Positions 42,752 through 50,885 of a stretch of DNA of 64,000 nt are shown here, piece by piece; the stretch's first letter is position 1; each line of letters starts with the position of its first letter. Below the pieces are notes generated by a model. The model was not told the DNA's origin and did no database searches. It saw nothing but the letters and a program-made list of their open reading frames with translations. The position numbers and the translations under genes were made by a program. This DNA comes from Paenibacillus piri (GTDB taxonomy: Bacteria; Bacillota; Bacilli; Paenibacillales; NBRC-103111), in contig NZ_SMRT01000012.1 in NCBI RefSeq assembly GCF_004354045.1, positions 124,001-188,000 on the forward strand, written 5' to 3'.

Positions 42752-43645
42752 ATGGAGAGAATAGATGCGAACGGGTTTGTGAGAGGCAAATATGTGATCA
42801 TGACCGGAGCCACCAGCGGTATCGGGCTGGCTGCCGCGAAGGAGCTCGCGTTCCGGGGCGCAAATTTGGGCATAGTCGCTCGCAATGAAGCCAAAGCGAA
42901 GGAAGCCGCGGCCCGGATTAAGGCTGCTGCCGGCAGCAGCGCGACGGTAGATATTTTTATGGCCGATATGGCTTCCCAACAGTCCATACGCAAGGCAGCG
43001 GCGGATATATTGGAGCGATGGCCTCAAATTCATATTTTGGTGAATAATGCGGGCGCGATGTTCATTGAGCGGAGGCTTACTGCCGACGATATTGAAATGA
43101 CTTGGGCGGTTAATCATCTGGCACCGTTCCTGCTTACGAATCTGCTCCTGGACCGGTTGAAAGAATGCGGCCGCGGCCGCATTATTACAACCGCTTCTCA
43201 CGGTCACAGGATGGCCGGGAAGGGGATACGCTTTGACGATCTCGGCGCGGAGAAGCTTTATCGTTTTCCGGGTAACGTATTGGGCGGCGCCAATTTGCGT
43301 TACGGCGAGACGAAGCTCGCCAATATCATGTTCACGAATGAGCTGGGCCGGAAACTGGAAGGGACTGGATTAACGGCCGCTTGCTTCGACCCCGGTCTGG
43401 TGTCGACGAATTTTAACCAGGACAACGGGCGGCTGGCCCGCATGACGATGGCTGTCATGAAATGGTTTTCCCGCAGTCCGGAGAAGGGCGCCGAGACTTT
43501 GGTATGGCTGGCGGATGAGGAGAAAATAACGGTTTCCGACGGGAGCTATTTCAAGGACAGGCAGAGCGTCAAGCCTTCCGGGCATGCACTCGATCAGGAC
43601 GCCGCCGGACGTTTATGGGAGATCAGCGAGAAGCAGCTCCGATAA
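42752..43645 (+). CDS. Short-chain dehydrogenase/reductase (SDR)
   Basis: A 297-residue classical SDR, retinol-dehydrogenase-like. The cofactor loop is TGATSGIG (18-25), NNAG follows, and the catalytic YxxxK is YGETK (near residue 185). It reduces or oxidises an alcohol or carbonyl using NAD(P). ATG 42752 is 12 bases after AAGGAGG; TTG 42743 would be too close. It is co-transcribed with the TetR gene. Confidence 0.9.
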   Translation: MERIDANGFVRGKYVIMTGATSGIGLAAAKELAFRGANLGIVARNEAKAKEAAARIKAAAGSSATVDIFMADMASQQSIRKAAADILERWPQIHILVNNAGAMFIERRLTADDIEMTWAVNHLAPFLLTNLLLDRLKECGRGRIITTASHGHRMAGKGIRFDDLGAEKLYRFPGNVLGGANLRYGETKLANIMFTNELGRKLEGTGLTAACFDPGLVSTNFNQDNGRLARMTMAVMKWFSRSPEKGAETLVWLADEEKITVSDGSYFKDRQSVKPSGHALDQDAAGRLWEISEKQLR

Positions 43646-43686
43646 GTCGGGAATAGGCAGGCCGGAAAATCATGATGGGGGTAATG

Positions 43687-44280
43687 ATGTTGAAGCGAGT
43701 ACAAGACTCTAATACGGAAGCGATTCCCGATGACCGCAGGGAGCAGATCAAGCGAGCGGCCCTCCGAGTGTTTGCGCGGCAAGGAATCCAGGGAACGAAA
43801 ATGAGCGCGATTGCAGCAGAGGCCGGCATCAGTCAAGGTTTGTCCTACCGTTATTTCAGCTCCAAGGAGCAGATTCTTACGATGCTTGTCCAGGAAGCGT
43901 TGGATGAAGCGCAGGCGGCGCTTCGGAGCTTCGACCGATTACCGGGCTCGCCGGAACAACAATTCAGAGCCTTTACGCAGCTGATGCTTGAGGATCGCCA
44001 TAAACATTATTTTATGCTGCTGCAGCAAGTATCCGCATCGGAAGATGCGCCGGTTCAGGCGAAACAGCTGATCGCCCGCTATAGTCCGGAGGATACGATT
44101 AGCCTTCTTGTTCCCGCGTTTATTAAAGGCCAGCAGCTGGGACAATTTTGCGAAGGCGATCCTTACAAGCTGCTATTCCTGTACTTCTCCGTCATCACCG
44201 GCCTGATGCTGCAGGACTTGCCGATCGCCGAAGACTATTGGCCGCAGCAGGTCGATCTGTTGATGAAGATACTGATTTGA
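43687..44280 (+). CDS. TetR-family transcriptional regulator
   Basis: A 197-residue TetR protein with EQIKRAALRVFARQGIQGTK and ISQGLSYRYFSSKEQI in its DNA-binding part. Several start codons are close together (43672, 43684, 43687); 43687 gives the best spacing to GGGGG. It lies 41 bases after the SDR gene and probably controls it through the dyad at 42705-42719. Confidence 0.85.
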   Translation: MLKRVQDSNTEAIPDDRREQIKRAALRVFARQGIQGTKMSAIAAEAGISQGLSYRYFSSKEQILTMLVQEALDEAQAALRSFDRLPGSPEQQFRAFTQLMLEDRHKHYFMLLQQVSASEDAPVQAKQLIARYSPEDTISLLVPAFIKGQQLGQFCEGDPYKLLFLYFSVITGLMLQDLPIAEDYWPQQVDLLMKILI

Positions 44281-44344
44281 ATAAATCCGCCGTTGGCGCG
44301 CAAGGTTTGCCCGGTTACCATACAATTTATTATTACCGGCTTTG

Positions 44345-44373
44345 TTGACAAATTAATTGAAGTACCCTATAAT
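44345..44373 (+). promoter_or_regulatory. Consensus sigma-A promoter of the T-box operon
   Basis: TTGACA, 17 bases, TATAAT: both hexamers match the consensus perfectly. Transcription would start about 44380, at the beginning of the T-box leader. Confidence 0.9.
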
Positions 44374-44379
44374 AACCGT

Positions 44380-44646
44380 AATTTCATATTCCAATGTTAT
44401 GATTAGAAATAGTAGAAATGAAATAACCTTTCAGAGAGCCGTTGTTGGGTGCGAAACGGCAGCGTTATCCATTTCGAACTCGTCTATGAACAGCTGCCTG
44501 AACTTGTAGGGTTAGACGGAATTCCACCGTTAAAGGGATAGATGGTGTTAGCCATCGAAGAAGATCATTTCACATTGGAAATGAATTAGAGTGGTACCGC
44601 GGGTTCAACCTCGTCTCTATACGCAGAGACGGGGTTTTTTTGTTGA
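44380..44646 (+). ncRNA. T-box riboswitch leader, probably leucine-specific
   Basis: The conserved T-box GAGTGGTACCGCGG is at 44589-44602. A stem I apical hairpin GCCGTT/AACGGC (with the AGAGAG stretch before it) and the later terminator AACCTCGTCTCT/AGAGACGGGGTT with a T-run (44607-44643) are present. The likely specifier is CTC at 44479-44481 in GAACTC, a leucine codon. Uncharged tRNA-Leu would stabilise the antiterminator and allow transcription of the isopropylmalate synthase gene. Confidence 0.93.
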
Positions 44647-44713
44647 TTAAAACCGGGCTTAATCAACCCCGCTTTTAAATATATACTTATAAATCGCATA
44701 GGAGGAACTATAG

Positions 44714-46246
44714 ATGAACCGTAAAATAATTGTATTGGACACAACGCTGCGCGACGGCGAGCAGGTGCCGGGCGCCAAACTGAATATGCAGCAAAAAGTC
44801 GAAATTGCCCAGCAGTTGAAACGGCTGCATGTGGATATCATCGAAGCGGGTTTTCCCGCATCTTCGGCGGGCGATTTTCAAGCGGTCCAGGAAATTGCCC
44901 GAAGCGTGGGCGACAGCGTCACGATTACCGCGCTTGCCCGCGCTGTCAAAAACGATATCGACGCCGTCTACGAGAGCATCAAACTGGCGCAAAATCCGCT
45001 CATTCATATCGTGCTGGGCACCTCGAACATTCATGTGGAGAAAAAGTTTAACCGCTCCAAGGAAGCAGTTATGCAGATGGGTGTCGATGCGGTCAAATAT
45101 GCCAAAACATTGCTGCCGAATGTGCAGTATTCCACGGAAGACGCGTCAAGGTCTGATTTTGAATATTTGTGGAAAACGATTGAAGCCGTAGTCAAAGCCG
45201 GAGCAACCATGATTAACGTACCCGATACGGTAGGCTTTGCCGTCCCGGAACAATTCGGGGATCTGATTCGCCGCCTCAACGAACGGTTGAAAAATTTGAA
45301 CGAAAACGTGGTGCTGAGCGTTCACTGCCACAACGATCTCGGGCTGGCCACGGCCAATACGCTGAGTGCGATTAAAAACGGCGCCGAAAAAATCGAATGC
45401 ACCATCAACGGATTAGGCGAACGGGCGGGCAATACGTCGTTGGAGGAAGTGGTGATGGCGCTCAAGGTCAGGGAGAGCTTCTATAACAGCTATACCGATA
45501 TTCAAACGAAGGAGCTGCTCAGAACGTCCAGGCTGGTAAGTCATTTGACAGGGCTGGATGTCCAGGTCAACAAAGCGATCACAGGGGAAAATGCGTTTGC
45601 GCATTCCTCCGGCATTCATCAGGACGGACTGCTGAAGGATAAGCAGGTCTATGAAATCATGTCGCCGGAGGATGTCGGAGCCGAAAGCATGGAATTGATC
45701 CTGACGGCGCGTTCCGGCCGGCATGCATTCAAAAACGCCGTGGAGAAAATGGGCTTCGCGACGACGGACGCCGCGGATTTCGAGCAGCTGTTCGGTAAAT
45801 TTCTTGCGTTGGCCGATGCGAAGAAAGAGGTTTACGATCACGATGTGTTTTATTTGGTGACAAGTCACCGCACCCTCAATGAAAGCGAGAAGCATCTGTA
45901 CGAGCTGGAATCGTTCCAGGTCGTCAGCAATGACCTGCATCCTACGGCTACCGTCCAATTGAAAAAAGGCTCCGAAACGATGACAGGCAGCGCGGTCGGA
46001 GACGGTCCGATCGATGCTTTGTACAGCGTCATCAAATCGTTGGTAGGGTTGGAGGTACAACTGAAGGATTATAAAATCAACAGCTTGTCCAGAGGCAAGG
46101 AAGCGATCGGCAGGGTTAACATACGTATCGAATATGAAGGCAAAACGTATTCCGGACGTGCCATGGACACGGATATTATCAAAGCAAGCGCGAACGCCTT
46201 CTTGAACGGGATTAATGCCGTCCTGCTGGAGCTTGTAAAAGCGTAA
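44714..46246 (+). CDS. leuA: 2-isopropylmalate synthase
   Basis: A 510-residue LeuA. The HMGL-like TIM barrel has DTTLRDGEQVPG (R13, D14 and E16 region) and HCHNDLGLA near 203, which hold the metal and acyl-CoA. The C-terminal regulatory domain (about 390-510) binds leucine for feedback inhibition. It condenses 2-oxoisovalerate with acetyl-CoA in the first leucine step. The related citramalate synthase is a possible alternative, but the leucine-type T-box favours LeuA. It stands alone, with leuBCD not in the window. AGGAGGAAC precedes the ATG. Confidence 0.93.
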   Translation: MNRKIIVLDTTLRDGEQVPGAKLNMQQKVEIAQQLKRLHVDIIEAGFPASSAGDFQAVQEIARSVGDSVTITALARAVKNDIDAVYESIKLAQNPLIHIVLGTSNIHVEKKFNRSKEAVMQMGVDAVKYAKTLLPNVQYSTEDASRSDFEYLWKTIEAVVKAGATMINVPDTVGFAVPEQFGDLIRRLNERLKNLNENVVLSVHCHNDLGLATANTLSAIKNGAEKIECTINGLGERAGNTSLEEVVMALKVRESFYNSYTDIQTKELLRTSRLVSHLTGLDVQVNKAITGENAFAHSSGIHQDGLLKDKQVYEIMSPEDVGAESMELILTARSGRHAFKNAVEKMGFATTDAADFEQLFGKFLALADAKKEVYDHDVFYLVTSHRTLNESEKHLYELESFQVVSNDLHPTATVQLKKGSETMTGSAVGDGPIDALYSVIKSLVGLEVQLKDYKINSLSRGKEAIGRVNIRIEYEGKTYSGRAMDTDIIKASANAFLNGINAVLLELVKA

Positions 46247-46266
46247 CAGAGCCATATCATATACGA

Positions 46267-46312
46267 AAAGGGACCCGGAAATTCAACACTCAACCCCGGT
46301 GTCCCTTTTTTC
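46267..46312 (+). terminator. Terminator after leuA
   Basis: AAAGGGACCCGG pairs with CCGGTGTCCCTTT, followed by a T-run. A second hairpin, TTCCAGCC/GGCTGGAA (46310-46330), directly abuts it and could end the minus-strand small gene. Confidence 0.88.
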
Positions 46313-46370
46313 CAGCCAGGTTGGCTGGAAACGAACGCATCGCCATTGCGGCGGACAAGAGAAAACGGTT

Positions 46371-46547
46371 TCATTTATGTTTGAATCCAAGCTCCTCCAT
46401 TGTGTACTTACTATCCCATACAAATTCCAGATCATATTCGGCCGAATCATTGGTGACGAGCTTATACAGGCAGGCGCAGAAGCTGCCGACAATGCCGGCG
46501 AATAAAACCGTCCAGAGAAAAAGCTCAGCCCAAAGTCCGGATGCCAT
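46371..46547 (-). CDS. Small 58-residue single-helix membrane protein
   Basis: The minus strand holds an intact 58-codon frame starting MASGLWAELFLWTVLFAG and ending YTMEELGFKHK. An excellent ribosome binding site (AGAAGGAG, 8 bases before ATG) precedes it. One hydrophobic helix (about residues 6-27) includes FCAC, a CxC-like cysteine pair near the inner face, and is followed by an acidic cytoplasmic tail with TNDSAEYDLEFVWDSKYT. It is convergent with leuA. I do not recognise a family; the codon pattern and site quality say it is a real gene. Confidence 0.72.
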   Translation of the reverse strand: MASGLWAELFLWTVLFAGIVGSFCACLYKLVTNDSAEYDLEFVWDSKYTMEELGFKHK

Positions 46548-46652
46548 ACACTCATCTCCTTCTATGCTTTCGTCATTTCATTTTATGAGCGATGCTTCAG
46601 GAACATGCTTGTATATTCCGCCCATTTGAAAACGATGCTCAACCGCCCTCAG

Positions 46653-46675
46653 CCCGCGATGAATCGCGGGTTTTT
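46653..46675 (+). terminator. Orphan terminator hairpin
   Basis: CCCGCGAT-GA-ATCGCGGG followed by five T bases, with no plus-strand gene before it within 400 bases. It may belong to an unseen short transcript or be a relic. Confidence 0.6.
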
Positions 46676-46847
46676 CATGTTGTACGACTATGTGCGACAT
46701 ACGAATGACGGTTCGGGGGTCGGGCGGTTCGGCAGGACTTAAGTCCAGTGCAAGACTCAACCTCGGACAGTTATCGTTTTTATACGCTTAAGTTAAACTG
46801 GGTTAGGTAAAGGATTAATCAACGGCCGGTGAGGAGCGTATGATGGT

Positions 46848-47498
46848 ATGGAGTGGATAAGCACTTTATTTGGACAGTACGGATATTTTGTTTTGTTTTT
46901 TGGATTATTCGCCGAATCGTTGGCCTTGCCTTTTCCGGGCGAGCTGGCGATGGCCGTATCCGGTCATATGACGAATCTGGGCAGCTTTCAAATTCCGTAT
47001 ATCGTCGCTCTCTCTTACTTGGGAGCTATTGCAGGAACAACCGTCACGTATTATCTTGGTTATAGGCTGGGAACGCCGTTTTTCGAAAAATACGGGAAAT
47101 ACTTTTTTATGACCCGGGACAGGCGGCTAAAGGTGACCCGGTGGTTCGATCAATACGGCGATAAGCTGATTCTGATCAGCTACTTTATTCCCGGGCTGCG
47201 CCATTTTACCGGCTATGTTTCCGGCATGCTGAGGGTTCGGCTGAGAACTTTTTTAATTTATAATTATATAGGCGGGCTTTTATGGGTATTAACATATGTA
47301 ACGGTTGGCGTCGTGTTCGGTCAAAAAATCGAGCAATGGCTCCATCTCATTTCCCGGTATTCCGTCGCGGCCATTGTAATTGCGTTGTTGGGACTTGCGA
47401 TCGGATATGCGATTAAACAAAATAAAGCCGCTTTAGCTGCGTGGCTTCGCACTATGATTAGAGGCACTAGAAAGGGGTCTCCGGAAAATGACCGCTAG
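46848..47498 (+). CDS. DedA-family membrane protein
   Basis: A 216-residue DedA/SNARE-associated (VTT) protein with about five helices. It has the reentrant motif FAESLALPFPGELAMAVSG (in part), the ARFIPGLR-like SYFIPGLRHFTGYVSGM, and a C-terminal helix. DedA proteins scramble or recycle lipids, including undecaprenyl phosphate and phosphatidylethanolamine. Its end overlaps the start of the next gene by 11 bases, so it is translationally coupled to a lipid glycosyltransferase. Confidence 0.9.
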   Translation: MEWISTLFGQYGYFVLFFGLFAESLALPFPGELAMAVSGHMTNLGSFQIPYIVALSYLGAIAGTTVTYYLGYRLGTPFFEKYGKYFFMTRDRRLKVTRWFDQYGDKLILISYFIPGLRHFTGYVSGMLRVRLRTFLIYNYIGGLLWVLTYVTVGVVFGQKIEQWLHLISRYSVAAIVIALLGLAIGYAIKQNKAALAAWLRTMIRGTRKGSPENDR

Positions 47499-48672
47499 AA
47501 AAGAAAAAATACTCATACTTACAGGTTCGTTGGGGGAAGGTCATAATAAAGCGGCGCAGGCTCTGCTCGAGGCAGCCCGGATGTATCGTCCCGATGTGGA
47601 AGTGAAGGTGGTCGATTTTCTGGTGTGGACGCATCCGCATCTGCACGCATTAGGCAAATATTGCTACTTGCAGTGGGTGAAAAGTCTTCCTTCGGTATAC
47701 GGATACTTGTACAGCAAAACCCGTGAAGATAACGCGTATTCCAAATGGTTCAAACGGATGAGGTCGTTCAATACGGGCAGAATGCTGGAGCTGCTTGACG
47801 AAGTCAAGCCGACGGAGGTGGTCAGCACGTTCCCGGGAGCCGCGGCGGCGATGTCGTATTTAAAGTCGAACGGCTTGACGTCCGTCCCGACGGTCACCGT
47901 GTTGACGGATTACACCGATCACAGCTACTGGATTCATCCTTGCACGGACCGCTATTTGGTCGGCGCCGAGCATGTCAAGCAAAAATTGCTGCGCTACCGC
48001 ATCCCCGAGCAGCGGATTGTCGTGACCGGCATACCGATCAGGCAGCCGTTCACTATGAAGTATGACCGCCGCGCTCTGCGCGATAAGCACCAGCTCGACC
48101 TAACGATGCCGACGGTGCTGATTATGGGGGGCGGGCATGGAGTGATCGGCAAGCAGCTGATGTCCGTTCTGCTGTCGAAAGAGCTTCGCACGCCGGTGCA
48201 ATTTATTTTCGTATGCGGCCGCAACGAAAAGCTGCGGCATCGGCTCTCGGAGGAGCTGGAGGGAGCCCGTACGCATCACCGCATCCGCATTACCGGATAT
48301 GTGGATCATGTGCACGAGCTGATGGCTTTATCCGATTTGATCGTAACCAAGCCCGGAGGCCTTACCGTATCCGAGGCGCTGGCGCTTGAGCTGCCGATGA
48401 TGCTGTACAAGCCGATTCCGGGACAGGAGCAGGATAATGCGGCATACCTTGTCAGTCTGGGCGCCGCCGTGCAGGCGGAAACCGCCGATGATTTGAAGGA
48501 GCAGCTGATGCAGGTGATTTATAACCGCTCGCTGCTGTTGAAGCTGAAAAGAAATGCACGATCAAGCCAACTGAAAAAAGGCGCCCTTCTCTCGCTGACT
48601 GCGATTTTGGAAACGAAGCAGCCTTATATAACGGCCAAAGAAAGCCGTGAAGTTATGTTCGCCAACGCATAA
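47488..48672 (+). CDS. Lipid glycosyltransferase (MGDG synthase/UgtP family)
   Basis: A 394-residue GT-B glycosyltransferase. The N-terminal MGDG-synthase domain starts LILTGSLGEGHNKAAQALLE, and the C-terminal GT28 part has MGGGHGVIG and TKPGGLTVSEALALELPM that bind the nucleotide sugar. Relatives add glucose or galactose to diacylglycerol at the inner membrane face, making glycolipids or the anchor for lipoteichoic acid. It forms a two-gene operon with DedA. Confidence 0.9.
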   Translation: MTARKEKILILTGSLGEGHNKAAQALLEAARMYRPDVEVKVVDFLVWTHPHLHALGKYCYLQWVKSLPSVYGYLYSKTREDNAYSKWFKRMRSFNTGRMLELLDEVKPTEVVSTFPGAAAAMSYLKSNGLTSVPTVTVLTDYTDHSYWIHPCTDRYLVGAEHVKQKLLRYRIPEQRIVVTGIPIRQPFTMKYDRRALRDKHQLDLTMPTVLIMGGGHGVIGKQLMSVLLSKELRTPVQFIFVCGRNEKLRHRLSEELEGARTHHRIRITGYVDHVHELMALSDLIVTKPGGLTVSEALALELPMMLYKPIPGQEQDNAAYLVSLGAAVQAETADDLKEQLMQVIYNRSLLLKLKRNARSSQLKKGALLSLTAILETKQPYITAKESREVMFANA

Positions 48673-48739
48673 GCCGCAAACGTATTTGGATTTCACTGCC
48701 TGCGGCAAACCGGTTTGCTTGAAATTTCCTTGCTTCGGA

Positions 48740-48770
48740 CCTGCGGTTTATTAAGCCGCGGGTTTATTTT
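48740..48770 (+). terminator. Terminator after the glycosyltransferase gene
   Basis: CCTGCGG pairs with CCGCGGG around TTTATTAAG, then TTTATTTT follows. Confidence 0.8.
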
Positions 48771-48858
48771 GGCTTGTTGGCGGCAAAATATAAATATGTC
48801 AAGTAATGTTTTTATTATTTCGAACTTCCTATATAATACATAAGAAGGAGGTGGCGGT

Positions 48859-49350
48859 ATGAATCGTCCTAAATTGACAATCCCCAGAACAAAGACGGAA
48901 ATGGTTCACGATCTCATCTCGGTTATCGTTATCGCAGCTTCCTTCGTTTATATTTTTATGATGTGGCCGGAGCTCCCTTCGCGGGTTCCGATTCATTTTA
49001 ACGCAGTGGGCGAGGTTGATAATTGGGGAGGGAAAGGCTCTGTTTTTGTGCTGCCCGCCGTATCCGTCATTATTTATATCGGACTCGCCATTTTAAGCCG
49101 GTTCCCGCATGTGTTCAACTATACGGTTGAAATTACCGAGAAGAACGCCAATGCGCAATATAAAAACGCACGCTTGATGCTGAGCTGGATCAAGATTGAA
49201 ATCGTTCTGTTATTCGGCTTTTTATTATGGAAGACGATTCAGGCGGCTATCGAAACGTCCAACCGTATCGGCATGCAATTTTTGCTGTTCATTTGTATAT
49301 TTATCGTGACGATCGCATATTTTGTGTACAGGACGGTAAGGTTGAAATGA
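48859..49350 (+). CDS. DUF1648-containing membrane protein
   Basis: A 163-residue protein with the DUF1648 segment (MMWPELPSRVPIHFNAVGEV, residues about 34-53) and about four helices. Such proteins resemble the N-terminal domain of SdpI-like immunity proteins but here only that module is present. Function is unknown. AAGAAGGAGGTGGCGGT precedes the ATG. It stands alone with its own leader. Confidence 0.83.
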   Translation: MNRPKLTIPRTKTEMVHDLISVIVIAASFVYIFMMWPELPSRVPIHFNAVGEVDNWGGKGSVFVLPAVSVIIYIGLAILSRFPHVFNYTVEITEKNANAQYKNARLMLSWIKIEIVLLFGFLLWKTIQAAIETSNRIGMQFLLFICIFIVTIAYFVYRTVRLK

Positions 49351-49378
49351 AGTCGTTGGATACATTACGTATCTAATG

Positions 49379-49415
49379 ATACATATTGTATATTCGTCTC
49401 GAAATAAGCTATAAT
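49379..49415 (+). promoter_or_regulatory. Promoter and dyad of the 60-residue peptide gene
   Basis: TTGTAT (49386-49391), 18 bases and TATAAT (49410-49415) form a promoter. ATACA-TAT-TGTAT (49379-49391) overlaps the -35 box, and GATAC-ATTAC-GTATC lies just before it, so two dyads could bind regulators. Confidence 0.6.
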
Positions 49416-49453
49416 GATATTGCAAACTATTCTGATGAAAGGAAGGATCGCCG

Positions 49454-49636
49454 ATGAAAAAAGCAAGCTATTTGCGGCCGATGGTGCTCAGTAGTTGCAC
49501 GATTAAATTTGAAACGGCGCAAAGCTGGAATCGCGGGCATGGCAACCTGGATCATCCTGGACATGGGAACGGCGGGATTAATTATCCGCAGCCTCCGTAT
49601 ACAGGGCCACATAACGGCAAAGGCAAGGGCAATTAA
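49454..49636 (+). CDS. Orphan 60-residue peptide, RiPP-precursor-like
   Basis: A 60-codon gene with a strong site (AAAGGAAGG) and ATG. The first half, MKKASYLRPMVLSSCTIKFE, carries a KxxYxxPxV pattern that resembles the leader of ribosomally made peptides recognised by RRE proteins. The second half is free of hydrophobic stretches and rich in Gly, His, Asn and Pro (GHGNLDHPGHGNGGINYPQP, PHNGKGKGN). It has its own promoter and a perfect terminator, so it is a one-gene transcript. No maturation enzyme is nearby. I cannot name a family; a structural or secreted peptide is an alternative. Confidence 0.7.
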   Translation: MKKASYLRPMVLSSCTIKFETAQSWNRGHGNLDHPGHGNGGINYPQPPYTGPHNGKGKGN

Positions 49637-49667
49637 CGGCAGAAGCAGTCGCCGCGAGGAATGGATG

Positions 49668-49691
49668 GGCCGTGTCGCGGACACGGCCTTT
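49668..49691 (+). terminator. Terminator after the peptide gene
   Basis: GGCCGTGTC-GCG-GACACGGCC is a perfect nine-base stem followed by a short T-run. Confidence 0.8.
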
Positions 49692-49712
49692 AATGAGATA
49701 ATGTTCTTTCGA

Positions 49713-50096
49713 TCATTTGCTTGGAGGCTCGAAGAGTTCGATAGGATTACCTGCTGGATCATCTAGTAAGATCTGCTTACCACCAAAACCTGTGACAATA
49801 TCATTGCGGAAGCGTAGGCCTGCTTTACGCAGGGTCTCGACAAAGCCGCCCAGGTCATCGACCTCGATTTGAATCCGATTCCAGCCTCCGGGTTCCGGTT
49901 TTCGCCCATCCGGCATAGCTTGAGCTGCTCCGCCTTGACCATTTTTGGCATTCACAAGAAGATTCAAGTCACCTCGCTGCAAAACGGCAAAACCGGGTGC
50001 AGGATGTGCTTTGACAAAGAAGTCAAGATGCTGCGTGTAGAATGCGATTGTCGCATCTACATCGTCGACAATGTAACGTACTCTGATAGGGGCCAT
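49713..50096 (-). CDS. VOC-family (glyoxalase) protein
   Basis: A 127-residue VOC protein: RYIVDDVDATIAFYTQHLDF opening, FRNDIVTGFGGKQILLDDPA late segment, and a C-terminal ELFEP with a metal-ligand glutamate. It matches lactoylglutathione-lyase-like proteins. AAGGAGGAG precedes the ATG. The substrate is unknown. Confidence 0.87.
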   Translation of the reverse strand: MAPIRVRYIVDDVDATIAFYTQHLDFFVKAHPAPGFAVLQRGDLNLLVNAKNGQGGAAQAMPDGRKPEPGGWNRIQIEVDDLGGFVETLRKAGLRFRNDIVTGFGGKQILLDDPAGNPIELFEPPSK

Positions 50097-50168
50097 TCTT
50101 TCTCCTCCTTAATTCGCTTTTCCAAGCTCTCTTGACAGGAACCACAACACAAGGCACTATGGTCGGGG

Positions 50169-50576
50169 TCAGCCGGCGCGGCGGGAGCGGGCCAGTGTTA
50201 GCCCGGCGAGGACCATGCCGGTCAGCCCCATCACGATGGCCGCGATGGCACCGGCTCGCCCGTCGCCGGTGCCGAAATCACCGGTGAATATGGTCAGATG
50301 CAGCACAGCGTAGGCTATGACAATCAGCCCCACCACCGTGGCCACGATAGCCCCACGTCGCCCGCTGCCGGTGCCGAAACGACCGGCGGAGCGAGCCAGA
50401 GACAGACCGGCGAGAATCGCGCTGACCAGCCCCACCACCGCGTCTATCGCGGCCCAGAGTCGCCCGGGGGTGGTTACTCCATATCCGACATTACCGTTGG
50501 TCACTTCAGCAGAGGCAATTGTTGGAACAAGTAGAAATGCACAAAGTATTACGAATGAAACTAGCTTCATTTTCAT
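50169..50576 (-). CDS. DUF6223-like membrane protein of likely foreign origin
   Basis: A 135-residue protein with an N-terminal signal (MKMKLVSFVILCAFLLVP, cleavage near SAEV) and three to four further helices. Two similar segments contain AGLSLARSAGRFGTG and AGLTLARSRRAG, so the core is internally repeated. It resembles the DUF6223 family, which I know mainly from actinobacteria. The middle and 3' part is far GC-richer than its neighbours while the signal peptide is typical of Firmicutes. Confidence 0.68.
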   Translation of the reverse strand: MKMKLVSFVILCAFLLVPTIASAEVTNGNVGYGVTTPGRLWAAIDAVVGLVSAILAGLSLARSAGRFGTGSGRRGAIVATVVGLIVIAYAVLHLTIFTGDFGTGDGRAGAIAAIVMGLTGMVLAGLTLARSRRAG

Positions 50577-50625
50577 TTGTTAATTACTCCTCTTTGTTGT
50601 TTTTGCAAACGGAGTACATATCAGC

Positions 50626-50817
50626 TTAAATGTGAATATACAATTTCTGAGAAAAAATCAAGAGAAGGATAATGCCCGTTATTCCGTATAGTGCAATGAT
50701 TATAGTTCGAAGCCTTTGCGTTATTTTTACATCCACCTTTACAACGAAGTTAAGCGATACTGCGGAAATGATCAGGAATAATAAAACCAGTATATAATCG
50801 AATATAGCAGGAGGCAT
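50626..50817 (-). CDS. Small two-helix membrane protein
   Basis: A 63-residue protein with two predicted helices (FDYILVLLFLIISAVSLNFV and IIIALYGITGIILLLIF). GGAGGAAAAAG precedes the ATG, so it is likely a real gene. No family is recognised. It lies between two other minus-strand membrane-protein genes and may be co-transcribed with them. Confidence 0.6.
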   Translation of the reverse strand: MPPAIFDYILVLLFLIISAVSLNFVVKVDVKITQRLRTIIIALYGITGIILLLIFSQKLYIHI

Positions 50818-50885
50818 CTTTTTCCTCCATTCCTATCGAAGATGGCTCGGTTTCTATACGGTAGCCTTGATCTGCGGGTTGCTTA

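Noticed and set aside
46321-46629. 102-codon plus-strand frame before the orphan terminator at 46653
   Set aside because: No start with a ribosome site and it is opposite the better-supported 58-residue gene.
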